Shown here: one piece after another, positions 50,906 through 58,419 of the stretch
Layout: every line of letters begins with the position of its first letter
Numbering within the stretch: the stretch's first letter is position 1
From: Streptomyces tanashiensis
GTDB taxonomy: Bacteria > Actinomycetota > Actinomycetes > Streptomycetales > Streptomycetaceae
Length of the DNA stretch: 64,000 bases
Direction of reading: 5' to 3'
NCBI RefSeq assembly: GCF_014648895.1
Contig: NZ_BMRZ01000003.1
Coordinates: forward strand, 992,001-1,056,000
The notes under the pieces: model-generated
Told to the model about the DNA's origin: nothing
Seen by the model: the letters and a program-made list of their open reading frames with translations, nothing else
The model's database searches: none
Program-made: the position numbers and the translations under genes

Positions 50906-51150
50906 GGGGGTTCCTTCTTCGGTGTCGCATGCGTGTCGCATACATCGGGATGAGGCTCGTGCCAGCCTAAGCGCCGCGCGGGCCCCGCCGGCGCGGCGCG
51001 GCACCCGTCCCGCAGACCGCGCGCCGTCACGGCGGTGTGCGGAACGTGTCACAGGGCGCGTACCGACGGGTTCCACCGCTTCCCCCGGAGCCTTGCCGGT
51101 GGGATGTTGCGGGCCGGAGCGGCCCGCAGGAAGCCGCCGGGAGGAACGGG

Positions 51151-52293
51151 GTGAACACCATGATCCGGAGAAGCGGAAGAACCGGAAGAACCGACGGGAC
51201 CGGGAGGACCGAGGGGACCGGGAGGACCGAGGGGACCGGCCGAACCGAAGGGACCGGGAGAACCGAAGGGACATGGAGGACCGGCCGAACCGAAGGGACC
51301 GGCCGGGTCCGCGGGGCCGTCGGCACCCGCAGAGCGCGGCCGCGCCGGGCCGTGGTGGTCGCCGCGGCGCTCGCCCTCGCCGCACCGCTGACCCTCGGAG
51401 CCTCGGCGGACGCGGACGCGGACGCGGGGGCGGCCGGGGCGGCAGGGCCGGCCAGGGCGGTGTGGGCGGCCCCGGCCCGTCCGATCGTCTTCGCCCGCTA
51501 CGACGCGACGCACCCCGTCGAGGACCTGTACGCGATCTCCCCGGGCGGCGGCACGCCCCTCGCGCTCACCCACACGCCCGCCGTCAGCGACGTGATGCCC
51601 AGCTGGTCCCCGGACGGCAAGCGGGTGGCGTTCCTCCGCTACGGCTCCGGCGGCGTGATCGACGGCATCTGGACGATGAAGAGCACGGGCGGCGACCTGA
51701 AGTCCGTGCCCGGCACCCAGGGCGCCTCCGAACCGGCGTGGTCCCCGGACGGCAAGCGGATCGCCTACTCCCGGCCGGTCGGCACCCAGCGCGAGATCTA
51801 CGTGGCCGACGTCGACGGCACCCCCGCCACCCGGCTCACCCACACCCCGCAGGACGAGTTCCACCCCACGTGGTCCCCGGACGGCAAGAACCTGGCGTAC
51901 AGCCGCGCGGACACGACCTCCGGGAACAGCAGGCTGATGCGGATCCAGCTGTCCACCCTGACGCAGACGCCGGTCACCCTGGCCGGTTCCCACGACTGGA
52001 CGCCCGACTGGTCGCGCGGCGACCGCATCGCCTTCAGCCGGGTGGACTCCACCGGCTTCGCCCACCTCCACGTCGTCCGCCCCGACGGCTCGGGCACGTA
52101 CCGCGTCACCTCGGCCCGCGCCAACGACAAGTCCCCCTCCTGGTCGCCGGACGGCAGGCGTCTGGTCTTCACCCGCGGCGGCACCGACGACGCGGACCCC
52201 GAGCACCTCTTCCTGGTGCGGGCCGACGGCACCGCGCTCACCCAGCTCACCACGGCCGACTCGCACGACCTGGAGGCCGACTGGCGCCCCTGA
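51151..52293 (+). CDS. TolB-like PD40 beta-propeller protein with a repeat-expanded N-terminus
   Basis: A 380-residue protein. GTG at 51151 follows GGAGG; an ATG lies at 51160. Residues of about 5-55 are an Arg/Gly/Thr/Glu repeat ('GTGRTE' units), then a basic patch and hydrophobic signal segment (about 66-85, '[18 protein letters not shown]'), an Asp-Ala stretch, and a propeller of five PD40 blades marked by 'SWSPDGKR', 'AWSPDGKR', 'TWSPDGKN', 'DWSRGDR' and 'SWSPDGRR'. The protein is secreted or lipid-free periplasm-like in location; such propellers bind peptides or proteins. The unusually long N-region ahead of the signal segment is odd. Function unknown. Confidence 0.8.
   Translation: MNTMIRRSGRTGRTDGTGRTEGTGRTEGTGRTEGTGRTEGTWRTGRTEGTGRVRGAVGTRRARPRRAVVVAAALALAAPLTLGASADADADAGAAGAAGPARAVWAAPARPIVFARYDATHPVEDLYAISPGGGTPLALTHTPAVSDVMPSWSPDGKRVAFLRYGSGGVIDGIWTMKSTGGDLKSVPGTQGASEPAWSPDGKRIAYSRPVGTQREIYVADVDGTPATRLTHTPQDEFHPTWSPDGKNLAYSRADTTSGNSRLMRIQLSTLTQTPVTLAGSHDWTPDWSRGDRIAFSRVDSTGFAHLHVVRPDGSGTYRVTSARANDKSPSWSPDGRRLVFTRGGTDDADPEHLFLVRADGTALTQLTTADSHDLEADWRP
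51173..51304 (+). repeat. In-frame 18-bp minisatellite in the TolB-like gene
   Basis: Degenerate 18-base units (ACCGGGAGGACCGAGGGG type) repeat about six to seven times, each encoding GTGRTE. Variants AACCGAAGG and ACATGGAGG interrupt the array. The frame is kept throughout. Confidence 0.75.
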
Positions 52294-52315
52294 CCGGCCC
52301 CCTCGACACGGCTCG

Positions 52316-52321
52316 TAGAGT
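52316..52321 (+). promoter_or_regulatory. TAGAGT -10 box of a leaderless gene
   Basis: TAGAGT starts 12 bases before the ATG at 52328, so transcription would begin at or next to the start codon. No ribosome site is present. Confidence 0.5.
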
Positions 52322-52327
52322 GCGGGT

Positions 52328-53413
52328 ATGAGCGATCACGTGGTGCTGCATGTGAAGGGGCGGGTGCTCGTCGGCCCGGAGGACGTCCGCGACGAACTGT
52401 GGTGCGTCGACGGGCGGATCACCTTCGAGCGGCCCGCCGCCGAGGCCGTGACCGTCGAGGGCTGGGTGCTCCCCGGACTCGTCGACGCCCACTGCCACGT
52501 CGGCCTCGACCGGCACGGTCCCGTCGACGAGGCCACCAGCGAGAAGCAGGCCCTCACCGACCGGGACGCCGGCACCCTGCTCATCCGCGACGCCGGCTCG
52601 CCCTCCGACACCCGCTGGATCGACGAGCGCGAGGACCTTCCGAAGATCATCCGGGCGGGCCGGCACATCGCCCGCACCCGCCGGTACATCCGTAACTACG
52701 CCCACGAGATCGAGCCCGCCGACCTCGTGGACCACGTCGGCCGCGAGGCGCGCCGCGGCGACGGCTGGGTCAAGCTCGTCGGGGACTGGATCGACCGCGA
52801 GGTGGGCGACCTCACCGCCTGCTGGCCGCGTGCCGAGGTCGAGGCCGCCATCGCCGAGGCGCACCGGCTGGGTGCCCGGGTCACCGCGCACTGCTTCGCC
52901 GAGGACTCGCTCCGGGACCTCGTCGAGGCGGGCATCGACTGCGTCGAGCACGCCACCGGGCTCACCGAGGACACCATCCCGCTCTTCGCGGAGCGCGGGG
53001 TCGCCATCGTCCCGACCCTCGTCAACATCGCGACCTTCCCGCATCTCGCCGACGGCGGCCAGGAGAAGTTCCCCCGCTGGTCGGCGCACATGCGCCGGCT
53101 CCACGAGCGCCGGTACGACACCGTCCGCGCCGCCTTCGACGCGGGCGTGCCCGTCTTCGTCGGCACCGACGCCGGCGGCTCCCTCGCCCATGGGCTCGTC
53201 GCCGAGGAGGTCGAGGAGCTGACCCGGGCGGGCATCCCGCCGATCGACGCGCTCTCGGCCACCGCCTGGGGGGCCAGGGCCTGGCTGGGCCGCCCCGCCC
53301 TGGAGGAGGGTGCCCCGGCCGACCTCGTCGTCTACGGCGAGGACCCGCGCGCGGACGTCCGTGTCCTCGCGGCGCCGCGCCGGGTCGTCGTCAACGGCCG
53401 GGTCGTGGGCTGA
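52328..53413 (+). CDS. Amidohydrolase-superfamily protein (imidazolonepropionase/prolidase-like)
   Basis: A 361-residue metal hydrolase: 'WVLPGLVDAHCHVGLDRHGP' (metal HxH), a Lys-containing 'GDGWVKLVGDWIDREVGD' (carboxylated-lysine type), 'RVTAHCFAEDSLRDLVEAGI', 'CVEHATGLTEDTIPLFAERG' and 'VFVGTDAGGSLAHGLVAEEV' with the catalytic Asp. This is the pattern of Sgx9260/imidazolonepropionase-related amidohydrolases, which often act on dipeptides or amino-acid derivatives. Single gene, probably leaderless. The stop codon lies in a 31-base tandem duplication. Confidence 0.87.
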   Translation: MSDHVVLHVKGRVLVGPEDVRDELWCVDGRITFERPAAEAVTVEGWVLPGLVDAHCHVGLDRHGPVDEATSEKQALTDRDAGTLLIRDAGSPSDTRWIDEREDLPKIIRAGRHIARTRRYIRNYAHEIEPADLVDHVGREARRGDGWVKLVGDWIDREVGDLTACWPRAEVEAAIAEAHRLGARVTAHCFAEDSLRDLVEAGIDCVEHATGLTEDTIPLFAERGVAIVPTLVNIATFPHLADGGQEKFPRWSAHMRRLHERRYDTVRAAFDAGVPVFVGTDAGGSLAHGLVAEEVEELTRAGIPPIDALSATAWGARAWLGRPALEEGAPADLVVYGEDPRADVRVLAAPRRVVVNGRVVG

Positions 53414-53459
53414 TTCCCCCGGCCGATCCCGGGTCGTCGGCTGACCGCCCCGGCCGATC
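53399..53459. repeat. 31-bp tandem duplication starting at an amidohydrolase stop codon
   Basis: Bases 53399-53428 recur at 53430-53459 with 26 of 30 matches. The first copy contains the TGA stop of the amidohydrolase gene, and the second contains the same TGA. GC-rich hairpin potential follows up to 53510. Confidence 0.65.
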
Positions 53460-53510
53460 TCCGATCGTGGACCGGTCCCCCCGGCCGGTCCCGGACCGGG
53501 GAGCGGCCCG

Positions 53511-54071
53511 TCAGCGGCTCAGGAAGGCCAGCCGGGCCCGCTTCTCGGGGATGAAGACCTCCGGCAGGTCCACCTCGGGGAGCACGACCTCCGGGCCCAG
53601 CACGAATCCTGCCCGCACCATGCGGGCGAGCGCCTTCTCGTTGGCGGCGTCGGGCTCGATCACGATCCGGGTGCGGTCCGTCAGCGTGAAGTCGACGAGC
53701 GCGGTGAGCATGCGGCCGGTGAAGCCGGGCTCGGGAGCGAGGCCCGGCGCGACGAACAGGTGCACGCCGATGTCGCCCGCCTGCACCTCGTAGCACTCGC
53801 TGACCCGGTCCGCCTCGGGGTCGTACGTCTGGAGCAGGGCCACCGGCTCCCCGTCCCGGCTGACCAGGTAACCGTGGTGCGTGGTCAGCGAGTCGAGGTG
53901 CGCGTAGATCTCCCGGACCTGCTCGACGGTGGTGCCGACCATGCCCCAGAAGCGGGCCCGCTCCTCGTTGACCCAGCCGTGGAGGAGCGGGGCGTCGACG
54001 TCGGGGTCGACGGGCCGGACCGTGACGGTTCCGAAGCCCTCGACGGTCTGGACGTGTACGGCGGTGGTCAT
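53511..54071 (-). CDS. IucB/RhbD-like GNAT acyltransferase (siderophore type)
   Basis: A 186-residue acyltransferase. 'VDAPLLHGWVNEERARFWGM' at 26-45 is the hallmark of the siderophore N-acyltransferase subgroup (aerobactin IucB, MbtK, DesC), and 'IGVHLFVAPGLAPEPGFTGR' with 'IVIEPDAANEKALARMVRAG' are its acetyl-CoA and C-terminal motifs. These enzymes acylate N6-hydroxylysine or similar hydroxyamines. It lies downstream of the penicillin-acylase-family gene with an ATGA overlap, in an iron-box-controlled unit. No NIS synthetase or amine monooxygenase is nearby, so it probably modifies a siderophore made elsewhere. Confidence 0.82.
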   Translation of the reverse strand: MTTAVHVQTVEGFGTVTVRPVDPDVDAPLLHGWVNEERARFWGMVGTTVEQVREIYAHLDSLTTHHGYLVSRDGEPVALLQTYDPEADRVSECYEVQAGDIGVHLFVAPGLAPEPGFTGRMLTALVDFTLTDRTRIVIEPDAANEKALARMVRAGFVLGPEVVLPEVDLPEVFIPEKRARLAFLSR

Positions 54072-56203
54072 CCCTGCTCCTTGATGAGGTTCTGCCAGTC
54101 GGTGGTGACGGGGGCGAGCTCGCCCCGCAGCCACAGGGGGAGTTGGTCGCGGTGGTGCGGGTTTCCGGGGACGCCGGACGCGCCGAAGGGCACGATCCAG
54201 CGGCTCCGCTCCCGGTCGGCGAGGTCCCAGACGTACCGCGCGGCCGAGGCGCGGGCGCTGCGGTCCGTCCACCCGGGCACGCTGGACGTGGAGAGCACGC
54301 AGTCGTGGTCGCCGCCTAGCCCCGGCCACCGGTCGTCGTCCGGGTCGGGCAGTGCCTGCCAGGGCGCGAGCCGGTGCGTCACGCCCCAGGCGGCCGGCGG
54401 CTCACCGGCGCCGACCTCGTCGAGCGCCTCGCGCACGATCCGGTCGACGTCCCCGGCGGGCACGGGCCCGGCCACGAGCAGGGTCTCCAGGGCGAAGGCC
54501 ACGCGCGGCCCGAGCGCGAGCCAGGGCCGGAAGAGCTCGGGGTACGGGGCGGGTTCGCGCAGCGCCGTGAAGGCCTCGTGCCCAGCCAGCCGGCGCACGA
54601 CGGCCCCGCGCACGGCCGCGTAGAGCCCGGCGTCGGTGCTCTCCGCGTCCATCCGCCGGTCCCAGGCGAGCAGCCGCTCCCGGACGCCGGCGCCGGCGGG
54701 GGAGAGGGGTACGGGCGTGCCGCCCCCGTGGCGGCCCGGTGCGCCGGCGCCGGTCTCGGTGTCCTCGCCCGCGCGCCGTACCGCCTCCAGGAGGCGGGCC
54801 GCCGAGGGGTTGTCGGTGTCCGAGTGGATCGCGGCCGTCGTCTCCGGGGTCCAGGCCGCCGAGCCGTCGAGCAGCTCGCCGATCCGGGCGGCCCGGTGCG
54901 GCGGGGCGAACTCGACGCCCAGGGGCGCGGCCAGGCCCCGGGCGTTGGCCATCACGGCGTGCCCGCGGACCTCGGCGCGGGGCAGCGGTGCCGGCGCGTC
55001 GGCCCAGGCGTGCGCCGGGTCCCAGGCGGGCACGATCCGCAGGGAGTTGGCCCGGTCCCGTACGGGCACGTGGCCGGCGACCCGGTGCAGGAGGCCGCCC
55101 CGGGTGTCGGCGGCCTGGACGACGTTCACCGGCTCGACCCAGCCGTCGAGGGCCGTGTCCACGTCGGTGACGGTCCGGGCGCGCAGCAGCGCGGGCAGCA
55201 CCCCGAAGCCCAGCTCGCCGGTGACCCGCGGCGGGTACCGCAGGGCGAGGGCCTCCCAGGGGGAGGAGCTGTCCCCGGGCTCGTCGTCCGCGCCGATGAT
55301 CACCGGCCCCCGGGCCGTCTCGATCACCTCGACGACCACCGGCTCCGCGTCGGCGACCCCGAGCGTCTCCCGGTGCGCGGCGGCCGGGGCCCAGCCGTCC
55401 GGGCCGAGGGCCTCCACGGTGCCGTCGGGGAGCCGCCGCAGCCGCTCCCGGTACAGGTCCTGGTAGTCCGCCATCGCGTTGGTGATCGCCCAGGCCACCG
55501 GCCCGGTGTGGCCGAAGTGGGCGAGTCCGGGGACGCCGGGCACGGCGAGGCCCACGACGTCGTACGCGGGGCAGGCGAGCCGGATCTGCTGGTAGACGCC
55601 CGGTGCCTCGATGAACCGGTGCGGGTCGCCGGCCACCAGGGCGGCACCGCTCGCGGTCCGCCCGCCGGCGACGACCCAGCCGTTGGAGCCGGCGGTGCCG
55701 GGCCCGTCGGTCGCGAAGAGCTCCGTCCACTCCTCGCCGAGCCGCCGGGCGACCTCGTCCCGCCACAGCTTGGTGGGGAAGCCGGCGAAGAGGATGTGGG
55801 TCGAGAGCCAGACGGCGAGCGGGGTCCACGGCTCCCACCGGCCGGGCGTGAGGCCGGTGTCGGCGAACTCGGGTGCGCGGTCCGCCCCTTCGGCGAGACC
55901 GTCGTTGACCCCGTCCACGTACGCGCGTACCCATGCGGCCGTCGGGGCGTCGGTCTCCTCTAGGCGCGCGAAGCAGCGGCGGGCGGTGTCGGCGAGCCGG
56001 GCCCGCCGGACGAAGGTGTCCCAGCCGAGTTCGGCGGCGCCGAGGAAGGCGGCGGTGGTGCCCTGGGCCCGGTGCCGTTCGACCTCCAGCTGCCAGGCGC
56101 GGTCGCGGGCGGTGACCCGCCCCTGGGCGAAGGCGAGTTCGTCCGGGTCCGCGGCGCGCAGATGGGGGACGCCCCAGGCGTCCCGGTAGACCTCGATGCT
56201 CAC
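54068..56203 (-). CDS. Penicillin-acylase-family Ntn-hydrolase, iron-regulated, no signal peptide
   Basis: A 711-residue S45-family amidohydrolase. Start motif 'IEVYRDAWGVPHLRAADPDE' and 'FAQGRVTARDRAWQLEVERH' are family landmarks. Self-cleavage would free Ser173 in 'GTAGSNGWVVAGG' as the N-terminal nucleophile of the beta chain; 'GDPHRFIEAPGVYQQIRLAC' follows. GTG at 56203 is chosen; ATG at 56248 would start 7 bases from the iron box. There is no signal peptide, unlike the exported acylases PvdQ and PGA. It leads the two-gene operon behind the iron box, so cleavage or exchange of a siderophore acyl group is the best guess (inference). Confidence 0.85.
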   Translation of the reverse strand: MSIEVYRDAWGVPHLRAADPDELAFAQGRVTARDRAWQLEVERHRAQGTTAAFLGAAELGWDTFVRRARLADTARRCFARLEETDAPTAAWVRAYVDGVNDGLAEGADRAPEFADTGLTPGRWEPWTPLAVWLSTHILFAGFPTKLWRDEVARRLGEEWTELFATDGPGTAGSNGWVVAGGRTASGAALVAGDPHRFIEAPGVYQQIRLACPAYDVVGLAVPGVPGLAHFGHTGPVAWAITNAMADYQDLYRERLRRLPDGTVEALGPDGWAPAAAHRETLGVADAEPVVVEVIETARGPVIIGADDEPGDSSSPWEALALRYPPRVTGELGFGVLPALLRARTVTDVDTALDGWVEPVNVVQAADTRGGLLHRVAGHVPVRDRANSLRIVPAWDPAHAWADAPAPLPRAEVRGHAVMANARGLAAPLGVEFAPPHRAARIGELLDGSAAWTPETTAAIHSDTDNPSAARLLEAVRRAGEDTETGAGAPGRHGGGTPVPLSPAGAGVRERLLAWDRRMDAESTDAGLYAAVRGAVVRRLAGHEAFTALREPAPYPELFRPWLALGPRVAFALETLLVAGPVPAGDVDRIVREALDEVGAGEPPAAWGVTHRLAPWQALPDPDDDRWPGLGGDHDCVLSTSSVPGWTDRSARASAARYVWDLADRERSRWIVPFGASGVPGNPHHRDQLPLWLRGELAPVTTDWQNLIKEQG

Positions 56204-56254
56204 GGAGACCCCGATCCCGTCCTTGTCCGACCGTAGATGTGCCGCCAACCCTTC

Positions 56255-56273
56255 TTAGGTTAGGCTGGCCTAA
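56255..56273. promoter_or_regulatory. DmdR/IdeR iron box
   Basis: TTAGGTTAGGCTGGCCTAA matches the 19-base actinobacterial iron box almost base for base. It is centred between the divergent penicillin-acylase and siderophore-interacting genes, in a locally AT-rich stretch with TAAATTAATC next to it. Iron-loaded repressor would shut both units. Confidence 0.9.
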
Positions 56274-56307
56274 ATTAATCTACAGGAGTTCGGGGGAGGG
56301 GTTCGCG

Positions 56308-57027
56308 GTGGGCCACGGCTGGCAGGGCGCGGTACTCAAGCTGATGCGCGGCAAGGACTTCACGTTCACCGTGACGGGGGCGGAGCGGGTCACCGAGGAC
56401 TACCGCCGGGTGCACTTCACGGACGGCGGACTGCTCGCCGCCGCCGGTGTCCACCCGACGATGTGGGTCCGTGTCTGGTTCGACAACGCCGGCAAGCCCC
56501 ATCAGCGCGCCTACACCCTGGTCGACCCGGACCCGGGCAGCGGCACCTTCAGTCTGGAATTCGCCCTCCACGACGGAGTCGCCAGCCGCTGGGCCCGCAC
56601 CTGCGCCCCCGGCGACACCGTCGACGCCACCCTCCAGGGCACCGGCTTCGAAGCCCCCGGCCCGCTCCCCGGGCACCTGCTGGTGGTCGGTGACCCGGCC
56701 TCCCTGCCCGCCGTCAACTCCCTGCTCGACGCGTTCCCGGATGTCCCGGCCACGCTCTGGTTCGAGACCCAGCACGCCTCCGACGAGGAGCTGCCGGTGC
56801 GGCTCGACCCCGGCCGGCACGACATGCGCCGGGTCCCGCGCGAGGGCGGCGGCGCCGGGCTCGTCGCCCGGGTGAAGGCCGAACTGCCCGCGCTCGCCGA
56901 CGCCGGTTCGTACGTGTGGATCGCCTGCGACACCGTGACCACCCGCACCCTCGCCGGGTACGCGCGCAAGGAGCTGGCCCTGCCCAAGGAGCGCGTCCAC
57001 GCCCTCGGATACTGGCGCGCCGGCTGA
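56308..57027 (+). CDS. Siderophore-interacting protein (FAD/NADPH ferric-siderophore reductase)
   Basis: A 239-residue SIP. FAD-binding domain: 'RVHFTDGGLLAAAGVHPTMW', 'KPHQRAYTLVDPDPGSGTFS' (R-x-Y-T flavin motif), 'LEFALHDGVASRWARTCAPG'. SIP C-terminal domain: 'LLVVGDPASLPAVNSLLDAF', 'LWFETQHASDEELPVRL' and 'YVWIACDTVTTRTLAGYARK', which has Cys where typical SIPs have Gly-Glu. It releases iron from imported siderophore in the cytoplasm. GTG at 56308 has GGAGGGG upstream. The iron box 35 bases ahead makes iron control near certain. Confidence 0.92.
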   Translation: MGHGWQGAVLKLMRGKDFTFTVTGAERVTEDYRRVHFTDGGLLAAAGVHPTMWVRVWFDNAGKPHQRAYTLVDPDPGSGTFSLEFALHDGVASRWARTCAPGDTVDATLQGTGFEAPGPLPGHLLVVGDPASLPAVNSLLDAFPDVPATLWFETQHASDEELPVRLDPGRHDMRRVPREGGGAGLVARVKAELPALADAGSYVWIACDTVTTRTLAGYARKELALPKERVHALGYWRAG

Positions 57028-57040
57028 GTGTGCCGGGTTG

Positions 57041-57072
57041 ACGATCCGTGACCCGGGAGCATCACGGATCGT
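57041..57072. terminator. 11-bp stem terminator after the SIP gene
   Basis: ACGATCCGTGA (57041-57051) and TCACGGATCGT (57062-57072) pair perfectly around a 10-base loop, 13 bases past the SIP stop. Confidence 0.75.
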
Positions 57073-57173
57073 TCTCACCGATTCCGCGCACACCTCCCCG
57101 TACGAAACACGCGGGACAACCGGGAACGGTTGTGTCGAGGAAAATCGAAAATGAACACGGAAACCCCCCTTTG

Positions 57174-57208
57174 GAGTGAACTCACGCCAGGCGACTGCCG
57201 GTTCACTC
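57174..57208. promoter_or_regulatory. GAGTGAAC inverted repeat in the promoter region of the LAETGG-protein gene
   Basis: GAGTGAAC (57174-57181) and GTTCACTC (57201-57208) are perfect inverted copies. A notably AT-rich run (57138-57162) lies just upstream. The 288-base spacer 57028-57315 holds these and the SIP terminator, and no gene. Confidence 0.5.
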
Positions 57209-57315
57209 TCCGTGCGTAAAGATTCCGGTGTCTCAAGTCGCCGAGGCCGCGCCGACCCACCGTCCCCGTGGTGAGCGGCCGGCGACGCCATGTCTCCTGT
57301 GGGGGTTCCACCATC

Positions 57316-58314
57316 TTGAACAGCAACACCTTCCGCATGCCCGTACGCCGTTCCGCCGCCGCCGCGACCGTCGCCGCCCTGGCCGTCGGCCCCGTGCTCC
57401 TCGCGGCCCCGGCGGCGCACGCCACGGGCGGCGAAGGGCGCGCCACCGCCGTCGTGCTGCGGGCGGGACTCGACGTCTCCCTCCTCGGCAAGACCGTGAA
57501 CGTCCCGGTGCGGGCCTCTCTCAACGAGGTCAAGGCGCCGGAGAGCGAGAACGAGACCGCGCTCTCCGTGAAGGTGCAGGGAGCCGAGGGCGGTGAGCCG
57601 ATCGACATCCTCAAGGCCGACGTCGCCACCGCGGACGCGACCGTGGACGAGAAGAAGGCCGAGGGGTACGTCAACCTCGTCAAGGCCCAGGTCCACGTCC
57701 CCGGCATCCCGCTGCTCTCCCTCGTCGAGGTCGAGAAGGTCACGTCCAAGGCGCTGTGCGAGGTGGGGAAGAAGCCGGTCGCCGAGTCCAACGTCCTCGG
57801 CCACGTCACCGTGTTCGGCAAGAAGACCACCCTGTCCGCGGCCGGCCGGACCCAGGTGAGCGTGCCGGGCGTCGGCGAGGTCACCCTGGACCTCTCCCGT
57901 ACGTCCACGACCTCCCGCACCGCCGCGGCCACGGCCCTCGAACTCAAGGTGGAGGTCAACCCCCTGAAGCTCGGTGTCGCCGAGGTCAACGGCACGGTGA
58001 CCCTCGCCCAGGCCACCTGCGAGACGCCCAAGGGCACGGCCCCGACGGAGAAGCCGACCGAGAAGCCCACCGACAACCCCACCGAGAAGCCGACCGAGCG
58101 CCCCAGTGAGCAGCCCTCGCAGCAGCCCTCGGTGAAGCCGAGCGACGCCGGCGGCATCAAGACCAACAACGGTGGCACCACGCCCACCGAGAACCTCGCC
58201 GAGACCGGCGGCAGCTCCACCACCCCGTACATCGCGGCCGGAGCGCTCGCCCTGCTCGTCGCCGGCGGCGGCGCCCTCGTCGTGACCCGCTCCCGCTCCC
58301 GCTCCCGCGGCTGA
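57316..58314 (+). CDS. SCO1860-family LAETGG-anchored surface protein
   Basis: A 332-residue sortase substrate. TTG at 57316 gives 'LNSNTFRMPVRRSAAAATVA' and a signal peptide to about residue 37 (ends 'APAAHA'); ATG at 57337 is an alternative. The exported body (about 40-240) has 'DVSLLGKTVNVPVRASLNEV' and a Cys pair. A Pro/Thr/Glu/Lys spacer ('EKPTEKPTDNPTEKPTERP') leads to 'ENLAETGGSSTTPYIAAGAL', a class E sortase motif with membrane helix and Arg/Ser tail. It would be covalently attached to peptidoglycan. The gene stands beside the cobalamin genes as SCO1860 does in S. coelicolor (from memory). Confidence 0.88.
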   Translation: MNSNTFRMPVRRSAAAATVAALAVGPVLLAAPAAHATGGEGRATAVVLRAGLDVSLLGKTVNVPVRASLNEVKAPESENETALSVKVQGAEGGEPIDILKADVATADATVDEKKAEGYVNLVKAQVHVPGIPLLSLVEVEKVTSKALCEVGKKPVAESNVLGHVTVFGKKTTLSAAGRTQVSVPGVGEVTLDLSRTSTTSRTAAATALELKVEVNPLKLGVAEVNGTVTLAQATCETPKGTAPTEKPTEKPTDNPTEKPTERPSEQPSQQPSVKPSDAGGIKTNNGGTTPTENLAETGGSSTTPYIAAGALALLVAGGGALVVTRSRSRSRG

Positions 58315-58356
58315 CGGCCCGAGGGGGCAGCGCCGGGGGGCGCCGGGAGGGAACGA

Positions 58357-58401
58357 GGGTCCGGGGAGGGCGATGGTGACGACACCGCCCTCCCCGGACC
58401 C
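58357..58401. terminator. 16-bp perfect stem between convergent genes
   Basis: Bases 58357-58372 pair exactly with 58386-58401 around a 13-base loop, between the LAETGG-protein gene and cobC. Confidence 0.8.
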
Positions 58402-58419
58402 TTCCGTGTCCGCCCCGGC

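Noticed and set aside
51027..51326. Minus-strand frame of repeated 'VPSVLP' units
   Set aside because: It is the antisense reading of the 18-bp minisatellite and has no gene features.
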